Origin: Saccharothrix sp. HUAS TT1
GTDB taxonomy: Bacteria > Actinomycetota > Actinomycetes > Mycobacteriales > Pseudonocardiaceae
Assembly (NCBI RefSeq): GCF_040744945.1
Contig: NZ_CP160453.1
Coordinates: 1,364,001-1,428,000 of the forward strand
DNA length: 64,000 nt
Direction: 5' to 3'
Shown here: one piece after another, positions 24,677-32,661 of the stretch
Layout of the letters: each line of letters opens with the position of its first letter
Numbering within the stretch: the first letter of the stretch is position 1
Made by a program: the position numbers and the translations under genes
Notes under the pieces: generated by a model
Told to the model about the DNA's origin: nothing
The model's input: the letters and a program-made list of their open reading frames with translations, nothing else
The model's database searches: none

Positions 24677-26892
24677 TGGCGCGGGAACAGCCGTTGCCGG
24701 AGCGGGTGGTGCTGCTCGGCATCCGGCACCACGGTCCGGGCTCGGCGCGCATGGTCGCGTCGGCGCTGGCGGCCGTGCGGCCGGAGGTGGTGCTGATCGA
24801 GGGTCCGCCGGAGGCCGACGCGCTGCTGACCCACGTGCCGCACCTGACGCCGCCGGTGGCGTTGCTGCTGCACGACGAGGCGGAGCCGGCGCGGGCCGCG
24901 TTCTGGCCGTTCGCCGAGTTCTCGCCGGAGTGGCGCGCGATGAGGTGGGCGCACGCCAACGACGTCCCGGTGCGGTTCTTCGACCTGCCGGCCGCCGCTT
25001 CGCTGGGCGACGAGCCGGGGACCGGGGCTGGGACCGAGCCGGACGACGGGGCCCCGCGCGCGGCGCTGGACCCGTTGGGCACGTTGGCCGAGGCGGCCGG
25101 TTTCGACGACCCGGAGCGCTGGTGGGAGGACGTGGTCGAGCACCACACCGACCCGCGGGACCTGGCCGAGGCGGTCGCGGAGGCGATGGGCGCGTTGCGC
25201 GAGGAGTTCGCCGACCAGGTGGACGCGCGCACGCTGCGCCGGGAAGCCGCGATGCGGCAGAACGTCCGGCAGGCGTTGAAGGACGTCGAGGGCCCGATCG
25301 CGGTGGTGGCCGGTGCGTGGCACGTGCCCGCGCTGCGCGCGCTGCCGCCCGCGTCGGTCGACGCCGCGGCGCTGAAGGGCTTGCCGCGCCGGAAGGTGTC
25401 CGGCACGTGGGTGCCGTGGAGCCACGGCAGGCTGGCCGCGTCGTCGGGTTACGGCGCGGGCGTCGCCTCGCCCGGCTGGTACGCGCACCTGTGGGACTGC
25501 GCCGAGCGCGGCGACGCCGTGCCGCGCTGGTTCGCGAAGGCGTGCGCGGTGCTGCGGGCGGAGGACCTGCCCGCGTCGACGGCGAGCGCCGTGGAGGCCG
25601 TGCGGCTGGCGGACGCGTTGGCCGCGCTGCGCGGGCGGCCGTCGCCGGGCCTGTCGGAGGTGATGGAGGCGTCGCTGGCGGTGCTGTGCGGCGGCGACGC
25701 GACCCCGTTGCGCCTGGTGCACGAGCAGCTGGTGGTCGGCGAGCGGTTGGGCGAGGTGGGCGACGACGTCCCGACCTCGCCGCTGGCCGCCGACCTGGCG
25801 CGGTCGCAGCGCAGGCTGCGCCTGCCGGCCAGTGCGGCGATCAAGCCGATCCGGCTGGACCTGCGCAAGGACACCGACCGCGAGCGCTCGAAGCTGTTGC
25901 GGCGGCTGGAGGTCCTGGGCGTCCCGTGGGGCACGCCGGACACGACCCGGACGCTGGGCACGTTCGCCGAGGCGTGGCAGCTGCACTGGAAGCCGGAGTT
26001 CGCGGTGGCCCTCGCCGTGGCCGCCCGGCACGGCACGACGGTCGAGGCGGCGGCCGGCGCCGTCCTGGCCGCCCGCGCCGCCGACGCCACCCGCGTGGTC
26101 GACGCCGCCGAGGTGCTGAGCCAGTCGGTCGGCTGCGAGATCCCGGCCGCGGTGACCGCCGCCCGCCGAGCCCTGGACCGCTGCGCCGCCGCCGCGACGG
26201 ACGCGCTGGAACTGCTGGCCGCCCTCCCGGACCTGGCCACCACCGTCCGCTACGGCTCCGTTCGGGGCACCGACCCCGAGCTGCTGCGCGTCGCCCTCCA
26301 CGGCTTGCTGGCGCGCGGCGCCGTCGGCCTGCCCCTGGCGTGCCGGGGCGTGGACGAGGACACCGCGGAACGCGCCGTGCGGGCCGTCGAGGGCGCCGAC
26401 GAGGCGGTCCGCCTGGCCGCCGACGAGGAGCACCGGGACACCTGGCAGCGGGCGCTGGCGGCGCTGGTCGCCATGCCCGACGCCCACGGCCTGCCCACCG
26501 GCCGCGCCACCCGGCTGCTGTGGGAGACGGGCGCCCTGGACTCCGACGACGTCGCCGCCCGCCTCCACCGGGCCGTGTCCCTGGCCGCCGGCGCGACCGC
26601 CTTCGTCGCAGGTTTCCTGCGCGGCTCGGCCGCGCTGCTGACCGCCGACCCGCGCTTGTTCGCCGTCGTGGACGAGTGGCTGACGGGCCTCTCCCCCACC
26701 GACTTCGCCGCCGCCCTGCCGCTGCTGCGGCGCGCCGTGGTCGACTTCAACCCGGCCGAGCGCCGGATGCTCGGCGACCGCGTCAAGGGCACGGCGGCGG
26801 GCGGCGGCGGGTCGGGGTCGGGCGACTGGGACGAGGACCTGGCCGCCCGGCTCGCCGGGCACGTGCGCAACCTCCTGGGCGCCACCGCATGA
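24676..26892 (+). CDS. DUF5682 family protein (YehM-like)
   Basis: 738 residues from ATG 24676, which overlaps the ATPase stop. N-terminus: VVLLGIRHHGPGSARMVASAL and VVLIEGPPEADALL, resembling the erythromycin-esterase/TraB-like fold with a conserved RHHGPGSA and EGPPEA (putative metal or catalytic residues), then a long helical C-terminal part with DLRKDTDRERSKLLRRLEVLGVPWG, typical for YehM. About 60 residues at 110-125 are an acidic/Gly linker. Function unknown; conserved neighbour of the ATPase and VWA protein. Codon use is homogeneous, so no sign of recent transfer. Confidence 0.85.
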   Translation: MAREQPLPERVVLLGIRHHGPGSARMVASALAAVRPEVVLIEGPPEADALLTHVPHLTPPVALLLHDEAEPARAAFWPFAEFSPEWRAMRWAHANDVPVRFFDLPAAASLGDEPGTGAGTEPDDGAPRAALDPLGTLAEAAGFDDPERWWEDVVEHHTDPRDLAEAVAEAMGALREEFADQVDARTLRREAAMRQNVRQALKDVEGPIAVVAGAWHVPALRALPPASVDAAALKGLPRRKVSGTWVPWSHGRLAASSGYGAGVASPGWYAHLWDCAERGDAVPRWFAKACAVLRAEDLPASTASAVEAVRLADALAALRGRPSPGLSEVMEASLAVLCGGDATPLRLVHEQLVVGERLGEVGDDVPTSPLAADLARSQRRLRLPASAAIKPIRLDLRKDTDRERSKLLRRLEVLGVPWGTPDTTRTLGTFAEAWQLHWKPEFAVALAVAARHGTTVEAAAGAVLAARAADATRVVDAAEVLSQSVGCEIPAAVTAARRALDRCAAAATDALELLAALPDLATTVRYGSVRGTDPELLRVALHGLLARGAVGLPLACRGVDEDTAERAVRAVEGADEAVRLAADEEHRDTWQRALAALVAMPDAHGLPTGRATRLLWETGALDSDDVAARLHRAVSLAAGATAFVAGFLRGSAALLTADPRLFAVVDEWLTGLSPTDFAAALPLLRRAVVDFNPAERRMLGDRVKGTAAGGGGSGSGDWDEDLAARLAGHVRNLLGATA

Positions 26893-27436
26893 CACCCCGC
26901 CCTGCCCACACCCTGCCGCGCACCAGCCCCCGCGCTGCCCGCATCAGCCCTACACCGCGCCGGCCCCCGCGCTGTCTCGCCCCAGCCCCCGCTGCCTCGC
27001 GTCATCCCCTCGCGCTGCCCGCACCAGCTCCACGCTGCGCCGCGCCAGCCCCGCGCTGCCCGCGTCGGCTCCGCGCGCGATCTGCCGCAGATGTCCGCTG
27101 GTGTCCGCGCCCTGCCCGCATCAGCCTCGCGCGATCTTCCGCAGGTGTTCGCGCAATTTCCGCGCGATGCCCGGCGCAGGCGGCTCGCCGGCTCGGCGGG
27201 TGCCGACGAGTGGCGTGGGCCGGTGGGTGGCGGGTCGATGAGTGGCGGGTCGATGAGTGGCGGGTCGAGGGGTGGCGGATTGGTGGGCGGCGGGGTCGAG
27301 GGGTACGTGGGGTGGTTGGTCGGGGCGGCCTCTCGTTTTAACCGAGGTCTGGTAACAGCGTTTCCGTACATATTCGGGCGATGATCACCCGATCGTGTTA
27401 GAGCAGGCCGGGTGGCCGGGATTGGTGGGTGTTCCT
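26893..27436. other. Non-coding gap with degenerate and short tandem repeats
   Basis: A 544-base gap inside the SWIM-VWA cluster. 26893-27110 is made of imperfect, roughly 25-base units of the type CCCCGCGCTGCCCGCATCAG, broken by small changes. 27228-27287 holds 15-base tandem repeats. 27330-27385 is the only AT-richer stretch (GTTTTAACC, TACATATTC) and is a candidate promoter region for the VWA gene. Open frames in it (for example 27091-27384) give low-complexity, non-protein-like sequence. No gene is supported. Confidence 0.55.
27228..27272. repeat. 15-bp tandem repeat, three copies
   Basis: TGGCGGGTCGATGAG occurs at 27228-27242 and 27243-27257 exactly and at 27258-27272 with two changes at its 3' end, followed by a decayed copy. 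The unit length is a multiple of three, but no convincing gene contains it. Confidence 0.7.
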
Positions 27437-28612
27437 GTGACGCAGGATAACGCGGTTGAGAGGCAGCGGCGGTGGCGGTTGTTGTTGGGGGCGGCGGCGG
27501 GGGATCTTGGGGGGCTTGGGGAGGATGACCTGCGGCGGGATGGGGCGTTGACCGGGTTGTACGGGGGTGGTGGGGACCCGGTGGAGGCCGGGGGAAAGCG
27601 CGGTGCGGGGTTGGGTGGTTCGTCGCCCGTCCTGCACCGGTGGTTGGGGGATGTCCGCACTTACTTCCCGACCTCGGTCGTCCAGGTGATGCAGAAGGAC
27701 GCCGTGGAACGGCTCGGTCTCCGGCAATTGCTGCTCGAACCCGAATTGCTTTCCAGCGTCGAACCCGACGTCAACCTGGTCGGCACGCTGGTGTCCCTTT
27801 CCCGCGCCATTCCCGAGCGCACCCGAGAGACCGCGCGGGCCGTGGTCCGCAAGGTGGTCGAGGACATCGAGCGCAAGCTCGCCGACCGCCTCCTCGCCGC
27901 CGTCCACGGCGCGATCGACCGCTCCCGCCGCACCAGCCGCCCCCGGCTGTCCGACGTGGACTGGAACCGCACGATCCGCAAGAACCTCCGCCACTACCAG
28001 CCCGACCAGGGCACGGTGATCGTCCAGGACCTGGTCGGCAACAGCCGGCGCAGCCGCCAGGCGTCCCTGCGCGACGTCGTCCTGCTGGTGGACCAGTCCG
28101 GTTCGATGGCCGAGTCGGTCGTCTACTCCGCCGTGCTGGGGGCCTCCCTGGCCTCGTTGAAGGCCGTGGACACCAAGCTGGTCGTGTTCGACACCGAGGT
28201 GGTCGACCTGACCGAGCAGCTGAAGGACCCGGTCGACCTGCTGTTCTCCACCCAGCTGGGTGGCGGCACGGACATCAACCGGGCCGTCGCCTACGGCCAG
28301 TCGCTGGTGCGCCGCCCGACGGACACCGTGATGGTCCTGATCAGCGACCTCTACGAGGGTGGTGTGGCGCGGGAGTTGCAGCGGCGGGTGCGGGAGCTGG
28401 TGCAGAGCGGGGTGACGGTGGTGGTGCTGCTCGCGCTGTCCGACAGCGGCACGCCCGCGTACGACCACGAGCTGGCGGCGAAGCTGTCGGAGTTGGGCGC
28501 GCCGGCGTTCGCCTGCACGCCGGACCTGTTCCCGGACCTGCTGGCGACCGCGCTGCGGCGGGAGGACGTCGGGGCGTGGGCCGAGCAGAGCGGCATCCCG
28601 GTGGGGCGCTAG
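27437..28612 (+). CDS. VWA-domain protein (YehP-like)
   Basis: 391 residues from GTG 27437 (in-frame GTG 27395 would add 14). The N-terminal half is helical with PELLSSVEPDVNLVGTLVSL, and the C-terminal half is a von Willebrand A domain with an intact MIDAS: VDQSGSMAES (DxSxS near residue 219), Thr in GGGTDINRA, Asp in VLISDLYEGG. MIDAS VWA domains bind Mg and protein partners and are the usual partners of MoxR ATPases. It is separated from the rest of the module by the 544-base gap and may have its own promoter. Confidence 0.87.
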   Translation: MTQDNAVERQRRWRLLLGAAAGDLGGLGEDDLRRDGALTGLYGGGGDPVEAGGKRGAGLGGSSPVLHRWLGDVRTYFPTSVVQVMQKDAVERLGLRQLLLEPELLSSVEPDVNLVGTLVSLSRAIPERTRETARAVVRKVVEDIERKLADRLLAAVHGAIDRSRRTSRPRLSDVDWNRTIRKNLRHYQPDQGTVIVQDLVGNSRRSRQASLRDVVLLVDQSGSMAESVVYSAVLGASLASLKAVDTKLVVFDTEVVDLTEQLKDPVDLLFSTQLGGGTDINRAVAYGQSLVRRPTDTVMVLISDLYEGGVARELQRRVRELVQSGVTVVVLLALSDSGTPAYDHELAAKLSELGAPAFACTPDLFPDLLATALRREDVGAWAEQSGIPVGR

Positions 28613-28613
28613 C

Positions 28614-29081
28614 TCAGCGGATGACGACCCTGCCGAGGGTCATGAACGGCGCGCCGCGGGTCAGCACGGCGGCCCGGCCGCGCGGGTCGGGTCCGGCCAA
28701 CCAGACGCGGCCGCCGCGGCGGATGTTCTCGCGGGCGCGTTCGGGGATCTCGGCCAGTCGGAGGAAGGTGCGGTCCGACCCGGCGGTCTCCAGGTAGGTC
28801 TGCCGCCCGACGCGGGTCCGGCCCGGCACGAAGTGCACCGACACCTGGTGCCGCGGGTAGGTGGCGAGCAGGCGGCGCAGGGAGCGCCGGGAGAAGAAGT
28901 GCCGCAGGCCGGGCACGGCGAACTCGACGCACAGCGGTGTGAGCAGGAACACCCAGCGCGAGCCGATCCACTCCGAGACGACCCACAGCGTCAGCAGGGC
29001 GAACAACGACAGCCCGATGAACCCGACGGCGCGGCGATCCGCGCTGGCCAGGCACTTGTGCACCCACGTCTCACCCACCAC
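28614..29081 (-). CDS. Small two-span membrane protein, paralogue 1
   Basis: 155 residues. Two hydrophobic helices (about 20-40 and 44-60) with RRAVGFIGLSLFALLTLWVV, then a basic connector and a soluble C-terminal beta-rich domain of about 85 residues (HQVSVHFVPGRTRVGRQTYLE, GGRVWLAGPDPRGRAAVLTRG). No known domain recognised. The overall plan, including the terminal short basic strand, is shared with the next gene (29139-29612), suggesting a duplicated pair. Cytoplasmic or exterior placement of the soluble domain is unclear. The stop lies one base after the VWA stop region on the other strand. Confidence 0.6.
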   Translation of the reverse strand: MVGETWVHKCLASADRRAVGFIGLSLFALLTLWVVSEWIGSRWVFLLTPLCVEFAVPGLRHFFSRRSLRRLLATYPRHQVSVHFVPGRTRVGRQTYLETAGSDRTFLRLAEIPERARENIRRGGRVWLAGPDPRGRAAVLTRGAPFMTLGRVVIR

Positions 29082-29138
29082 TGCTCCCAGCCAACCAGAA
29101 GTACGCCCCCTGGGTAACCGAATAGATGATCAGCAAAC

Positions 29139-29612
29139 TCATCCGCGCACGACTTTCGCCGTGAACAGCCTGGGCACGCCGCGGAACGTGACCACCGTGT
29201 TGCCCGCGCGGTCGGGTTCCACGACCCACGCCCGCCGGTGCCGGGTGATCCGACCGCGGACGACAGGCCCGGCGCTCACGTCGAGCACGAGGGGTCGGGG
29301 GCCGTGGACGACGAGCCGGCCGCCGCGCCAGTGGACGCGCACGTGGACCCACTCGCGGTCGCCGAGGACGTCGGTGGACGACCGCCGCCGGGTGAGCCCC
29401 AGCCCGAGGACCAGCGCGGAGAACAGCAGGAGCGCGAACGGCCAGGTGGCCGGCACCGGGAACACGAAGGTGAGCGCGAGCTGGAGCACGAACGCGAGCG
29501 CGCCGAGGACCACCCGGCCGAACGCGCGTCGGCCGGCGATCTCCAGGCAGTACCGGGTCCACCGGTCGTCGAGGGCCGCGCCCCCGGTGGACGGCTTGTT
29601 CGGCACGACCAC
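29139..29612 (-). CDS. Small two-span membrane protein, paralogue 2
   Basis: 157 residues, with the same plan as its neighbour: DDRWTRYCLEIAGRRAFGRVVLG, two hydrophobic helices (about 30-50 and 55-72), an RRR connector and a beta-rich C-terminal domain (WVHVRVHWRGGRLVVHGPRP, GRITRHRRAWVVEPDRAGN). Sequence identity between the pair looks low but the domain order and the VW..PD/P..R.G pattern match. Unknown function. Upstream is the iron-box-bearing promoter of the divergent DUF2470 gene, so iron control of this gene cannot be excluded. Confidence 0.6.
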   Translation of the reverse strand: MVVPNKPSTGGAALDDRWTRYCLEIAGRRAFGRVVLGALAFVLQLALTFVFPVPATWPFALLLFSALVLGLGLTRRRSSTDVLGDREWVHVRVHWRGGRLVVHGPRPLVLDVSAGPVVRGRITRHRRAWVVEPDRAGNTVVTFRGVPRLFTAKVVRG

Positions 29613-29717
29613 GAGCCACCTCCGCCAGGCGAGCCCAGGTTACGACGGGCGCGCGGGCCGCCGAATCGCCCAACCGGACCGTTCCGCCGGTCGTGGGACT
29701 TCCGCCGCCGACCCCCA

Positions 29718-29736
29718 CCAAGTTAGGCTCACCTAA
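29718..29736. promoter_or_regulatory. IdeR/DtxR-type iron box
   Basis: CCAAGTTAGGCTCACCTAA matches 15 of 19 positions of the IdeR consensus TTAGGTTAGGCTAACCTAA, including both CCTAA/TTAGG cores. It lies five bases before the AGGAGG Shine-Dalgarno of the DUF2470 gene, a typical repressor position: transcription would be shut off when iron is plentiful (inference). Confidence 0.8.
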
Positions 29737-29753
29737 GTTCAGGAGGTGAGCGG

Positions 29754-30512
29754 TTGAGCGAGACACGTCGACCGCCGGCGCCGCACCCCGCGGAGCGGGC
29801 CCGCACGATCGCCGCCCGCGGTGGGCGGGCGGCCCTGCTGCCGTCCGGCGGCACGGAGAACCGGGTCACGCCGGTGCTGCACCACGTCCACCCGCGGGGT
29901 GAGGCGACGATCGTGCTGCCCGACGGGCACCCGCTGGTCGAGGCGGCCCGCGCGGCCGAGGTGACCGCGATGCTGGAGGTGGCCGACCAGGCGCCCGTGC
30001 AGTTGCGGGAGCCGGTCCGCGGCCTGCTGTGGATCACCGGTTGGCTGCGCGCGCTCGGCCCGGACGAGGCGCGGGAGGCGGCGCTCCAGGTCGCCGAGGC
30101 GCGCCCGGACCCGAGGTTGCTCGACGTCGGGCACGGCGCGTCGGTGCTGCGGTTGACCCCCGCGTCGCTGGTGGTGGCCGACGCCGAGAGCACGACGTCG
30201 TTGCGGCCGGAGCTGTTCGCGCAGGCCGAGCCGGACCCGTTCGCGGCCTACGAGGACCACTGGCTGCGGCACCTGGAGCTGTCGCACCGGGACGTGGTCG
30301 GCCTGCTGGCGAAGCACCTGCCGGACGACCTGAGGGGCGGCCACGTCCGGCCGCTCGGGCTGGACCGCTTCGGCCTGCGGCTGCGGGTGGAGATGGCGGA
30401 CGTGGACCACGACGTGCGGATCGCGTTCTCGCAGCCGGTGGCCACGTCGCAGGAGCTGGCGGGCGAGCTGCGCCGGCTGATGGGCTGCCCGTTCCTGGCG
30501 CAACGCCGGTGA
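29754..30512 (+). CDS. DUF2470 domain protein, iron-regulated
   Basis: 252 residues from TTG 29754 with AGGAGG at 29741-29746. N-terminal split-barrel (PNPOx-like) part and the C-terminal DUF2470 domain (about 165-245: HLELSHRDVVGLLAKHL, GGHVRPLGLDRFGLRLRVE). DUF2470 is found alone and in HugZ-type haem-degrading proteins, consistent with the iron box in its promoter. Haem-ligand residues cannot be confirmed. Inference: it takes part in haem or iron handling under iron limitation. Confidence 0.85.
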   Translation: MSETRRPPAPHPAERARTIAARGGRAALLPSGGTENRVTPVLHHVHPRGEATIVLPDGHPLVEAARAAEVTAMLEVADQAPVQLREPVRGLLWITGWLRALGPDEAREAALQVAEARPDPRLLDVGHGASVLRLTPASLVVADAESTTSLRPELFAQAEPDPFAAYEDHWLRHLELSHRDVVGLLAKHLPDDLRGGHVRPLGLDRFGLRLRVEMADVDHDVRIAFSQPVATSQELAGELRRLMGCPFLAQRR

Positions 30513-30536
30513 GGGCCGCGCGGTTACCGTAGGCGC

Positions 30537-31295
30537 GTGATCGAGGACGCCCGGACGCGCCGCGGCTACCAGGTTGAACTGCTGCTCGTCTTCGCCGTGA
30601 CGCTCGGCCTGTCCGGGGTGCGGAGCCTGGTGCGGTTGCTGGACAGCCTGCTGGACCCGGTGCCGCTCAACGAGCAGAAGGTCGCGATCAACGTCCCGCA
30701 GGCGCGGTTCGACCTGCTGGACCTGGTCGCGCAGCTGCTGGGCGTGGTGCAGCTGGCCGCGTGGGGCGGGCTCGGGCTGTACCTGCTGTGGCAGGGCGGC
30801 ATCAAGCTGGGGGCGCTGGGCCTGGACCGCACCCGGATCGGGCCGGACGCGCTGGGCAGCCTCGGCCTGGCGGCCGTGATCGGCATCCCCGGCCTGGTCT
30901 TCTACCTGGTCGCGTGGAACCTGGGGCTGAACCTGGCCGTGCTGCCGTCCACCCTGGACCAGTCGTGGTGGCGCAGCGCGGTGCTGGTGCTGTCGGCCGC
31001 GGGCAACGCGTGGGCGGAGGAGGTGCTGGTCGTCGGGTACTTCATCACCCGGCTCCGGCAGCTCGGCTGGCGGGACAACACGGCGTTGCTGGCGAGCGCG
31101 GTGCTGCGCGGGTCGTACCACCTGTACCAGGGGTTCGGCGGGTTCATCGGGAACGTGGTGATGGGCCTGGTGTTCGGCAAGGTGTGGCAGCGCACGAACC
31201 GGCTGTGGGTGCTGGTCATCGCGCACGCGCTGTTGGACGTGGTCGCGTTCGTCGGTTACGCGGCGTTGCGCGGTCACGTGTCGTGGCTGCCGTAG
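30537..31295 (+). CDS. CPBP family intramembrane metalloprotease
   Basis: 252 residues from GTG 30537, about seven hydrophobic helices. The CPBP/CAAX signature is present: AWAEEVLVVGYFITRL (EExxxxR-like motif; here the Arg is four residues further), HLYQGFGGFIGN (HxxxG) and ALLDVVAF preceded by IAHAL (H-A-x-x-D). Bacterial CPBP proteases process or regulate membrane peptides and bacteriocin-like products; the target here is unknown. It starts 24 bases after the DUF2470 gene and may share its iron-controlled promoter. Confidence 0.85.
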   Translation: MIEDARTRRGYQVELLLVFAVTLGLSGVRSLVRLLDSLLDPVPLNEQKVAINVPQARFDLLDLVAQLLGVVQLAAWGGLGLYLLWQGGIKLGALGLDRTRIGPDALGSLGLAAVIGIPGLVFYLVAWNLGLNLAVLPSTLDQSWWRSAVLVLSAAGNAWAEEVLVVGYFITRLRQLGWRDNTALLASAVLRGSYHLYQGFGGFIGNVVMGLVFGKVWQRTNRLWVLVIAHALLDVVAFVGYAALRGHVSWLP

Positions 31296-31394
31296 GGGGT
31301 CCTCCGCGCGGAGTACCCGCTGTTCAGCCCCGAGACTGACGCGTGCGCCACGTCGCGCCCGGAAGCATCGGGTCACCTGACAGAGGGGAACCTG

Positions 31395-32657
31395 ATGCGC
31401 ATCGCAGCACGGGGCGTGGCGGCAATCGCCACCGCCGCACTAGCCACCGCCGCCTTGTCCACCGCCGTTCCAGCCTCGGCCGCCACGGGCGTGCGGATCA
31501 CCATGCCGGAGCTGAGCGGGAGCCACGCCGTCGGCACGGTGGAGCTGCACCTGGTCGACCGGCGCCCCGACCCGTGGCAGCCGGCGCGGGCCCGCGAGGT
31601 GATGGCCACCGTCTCCTACCCGACCGACCACCGCGCCAACGACCACCGCGCCGCCGCCGACCGCGCGCCGTGGATGACGCCGGGCGTGGCGGCGGCGGTG
31701 GACGCCGTCGCGGCGAGCCCGGACAGCCTCGGCCTGCCGCCCGGCTCGGTCGACTGGGGTTCGACCCGGCGGCACGCGCGGACGGGCGCGCCCGCTCGCG
31801 GCCACTGGCCGGTGGTGCTGTTCTCGCCCGGCTTCGGGTCGGCGCGGGAGCTGAACGCGGGCCTCGTGGACGACCTCGCCTCCCGCGGGTACGTGGTCGT
31901 GTCCGTGTCGCACACCCACGAATCGCTCGCGGTCGAGTTCCCGGGCGGTCGGGTCGAGCCGCCGCTGGCCGATCCGGCCGAGCCCACGACCCTCAAGACC
32001 GCGATCGACGTGCGGGTGGGCGACACCCGGTTCGTGCTCGACCAGCTCGCGCTGATCGCCCGCGGTCAGAACCCGGACGCCGAGCGGGACCCGTTGCCGC
32101 GCGGGCTCGACCGGGCGCTGGACCTGTCGCGGGTCGGCGCGTTCGGCCACTCCTACGGCGGCTACACGGCGGGCGAGACGATGGTGCACGACCGGCGCGT
32201 CGACGCCGGGATCAACGTGGACGGCGCCATGGGGCACGGTGAAGGCCGACCGGGCGAGGTCGTGACGCGGGGCCTGGACCGGCCGTTCATGCTGGTGGGC
32301 GCGGATTTCGTGGACCCGGACACCGGCCTGGTGGTCGAGCACTCGCACCGGACGCCCGAGTTCGACCGGACGTGGGCGGACTTCTGGCCGAACCAGCGCG
32401 GGTGGAAGCGCGACCTGCACCTGGACCGGTCCACCCACTACAGCTTCACCGACCTGCAGTTCGCGGTGCCGCAGGTGGGCGACCTGCTCAGCCCGGAGGA
32501 GCGGCGGGAGGCGGTGGGCGCGATCGACCCGACCCGGTCGCTGGCGGCGCAGCACGACTACTTCGCCGCGTTCTTCGACCTGCACCTGAAGGGGCGCGAC
32601 ACCCGGCTGTTCCGGGGCGACCCGCCACGACACCCGGACGTGCGATTCATCCGGTGA
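31395..32657 (+). CDS. Secreted alpha/beta hydrolase (PAF-acetylhydrolase/lipase-like)
   Basis: 420 residues with a Sec signal peptide (MRIAARGVAAIATAALATAALSTAVPASAA, cleavage after ASA near residue 29). The nucleophile elbow GHSYGGYTAG lies at about residues 251-260, the oxyanion region in VVLFSPGFGSARE, the acid after FMLVGADFVD, and the catalytic His probably in STHYSFTDLQ. The overall plan matches the platelet-activating-factor acetylhydrolase isoform II / polyester-hydrolase group of actinobacteria, so an ester lipase acting outside the cell is likely. Own promoter in the 99-base upstream gap. Confidence 0.85.
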   Translation: MRIAARGVAAIATAALATAALSTAVPASAATGVRITMPELSGSHAVGTVELHLVDRRPDPWQPARAREVMATVSYPTDHRANDHRAAADRAPWMTPGVAAAVDAVAASPDSLGLPPGSVDWGSTRRHARTGAPARGHWPVVLFSPGFGSARELNAGLVDDLASRGYVVVSVSHTHESLAVEFPGGRVEPPLADPAEPTTLKTAIDVRVGDTRFVLDQLALIARGQNPDAERDPLPRGLDRALDLSRVGAFGHSYGGYTAGETMVHDRRVDAGINVDGAMGHGEGRPGEVVTRGLDRPFMLVGADFVDPDTGLVVEHSHRTPEFDRTWADFWPNQRGWKRDLHLDRSTHYSFTDLQFAVPQVGDLLSPEERREAVGAIDPTRSLAAQHDYFAAFFDLHLKGRDTRLFRGDPPRHPDVRFIR

Positions 32658-32661
32658 CGGG

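Noticed and set aside
27228..27272. Tandem 15-bp repeats as a CRISPR array
   Set aside because: Repeats are direct and contiguous without spacers, too short, and no cas genes are present.
27091..27384. 97-codon open frame in the repeat-rich gap
   Set aside because: Low-complexity GGGS-type sequence arising from the tandem repeat, no RBS and poor codon pattern before it.
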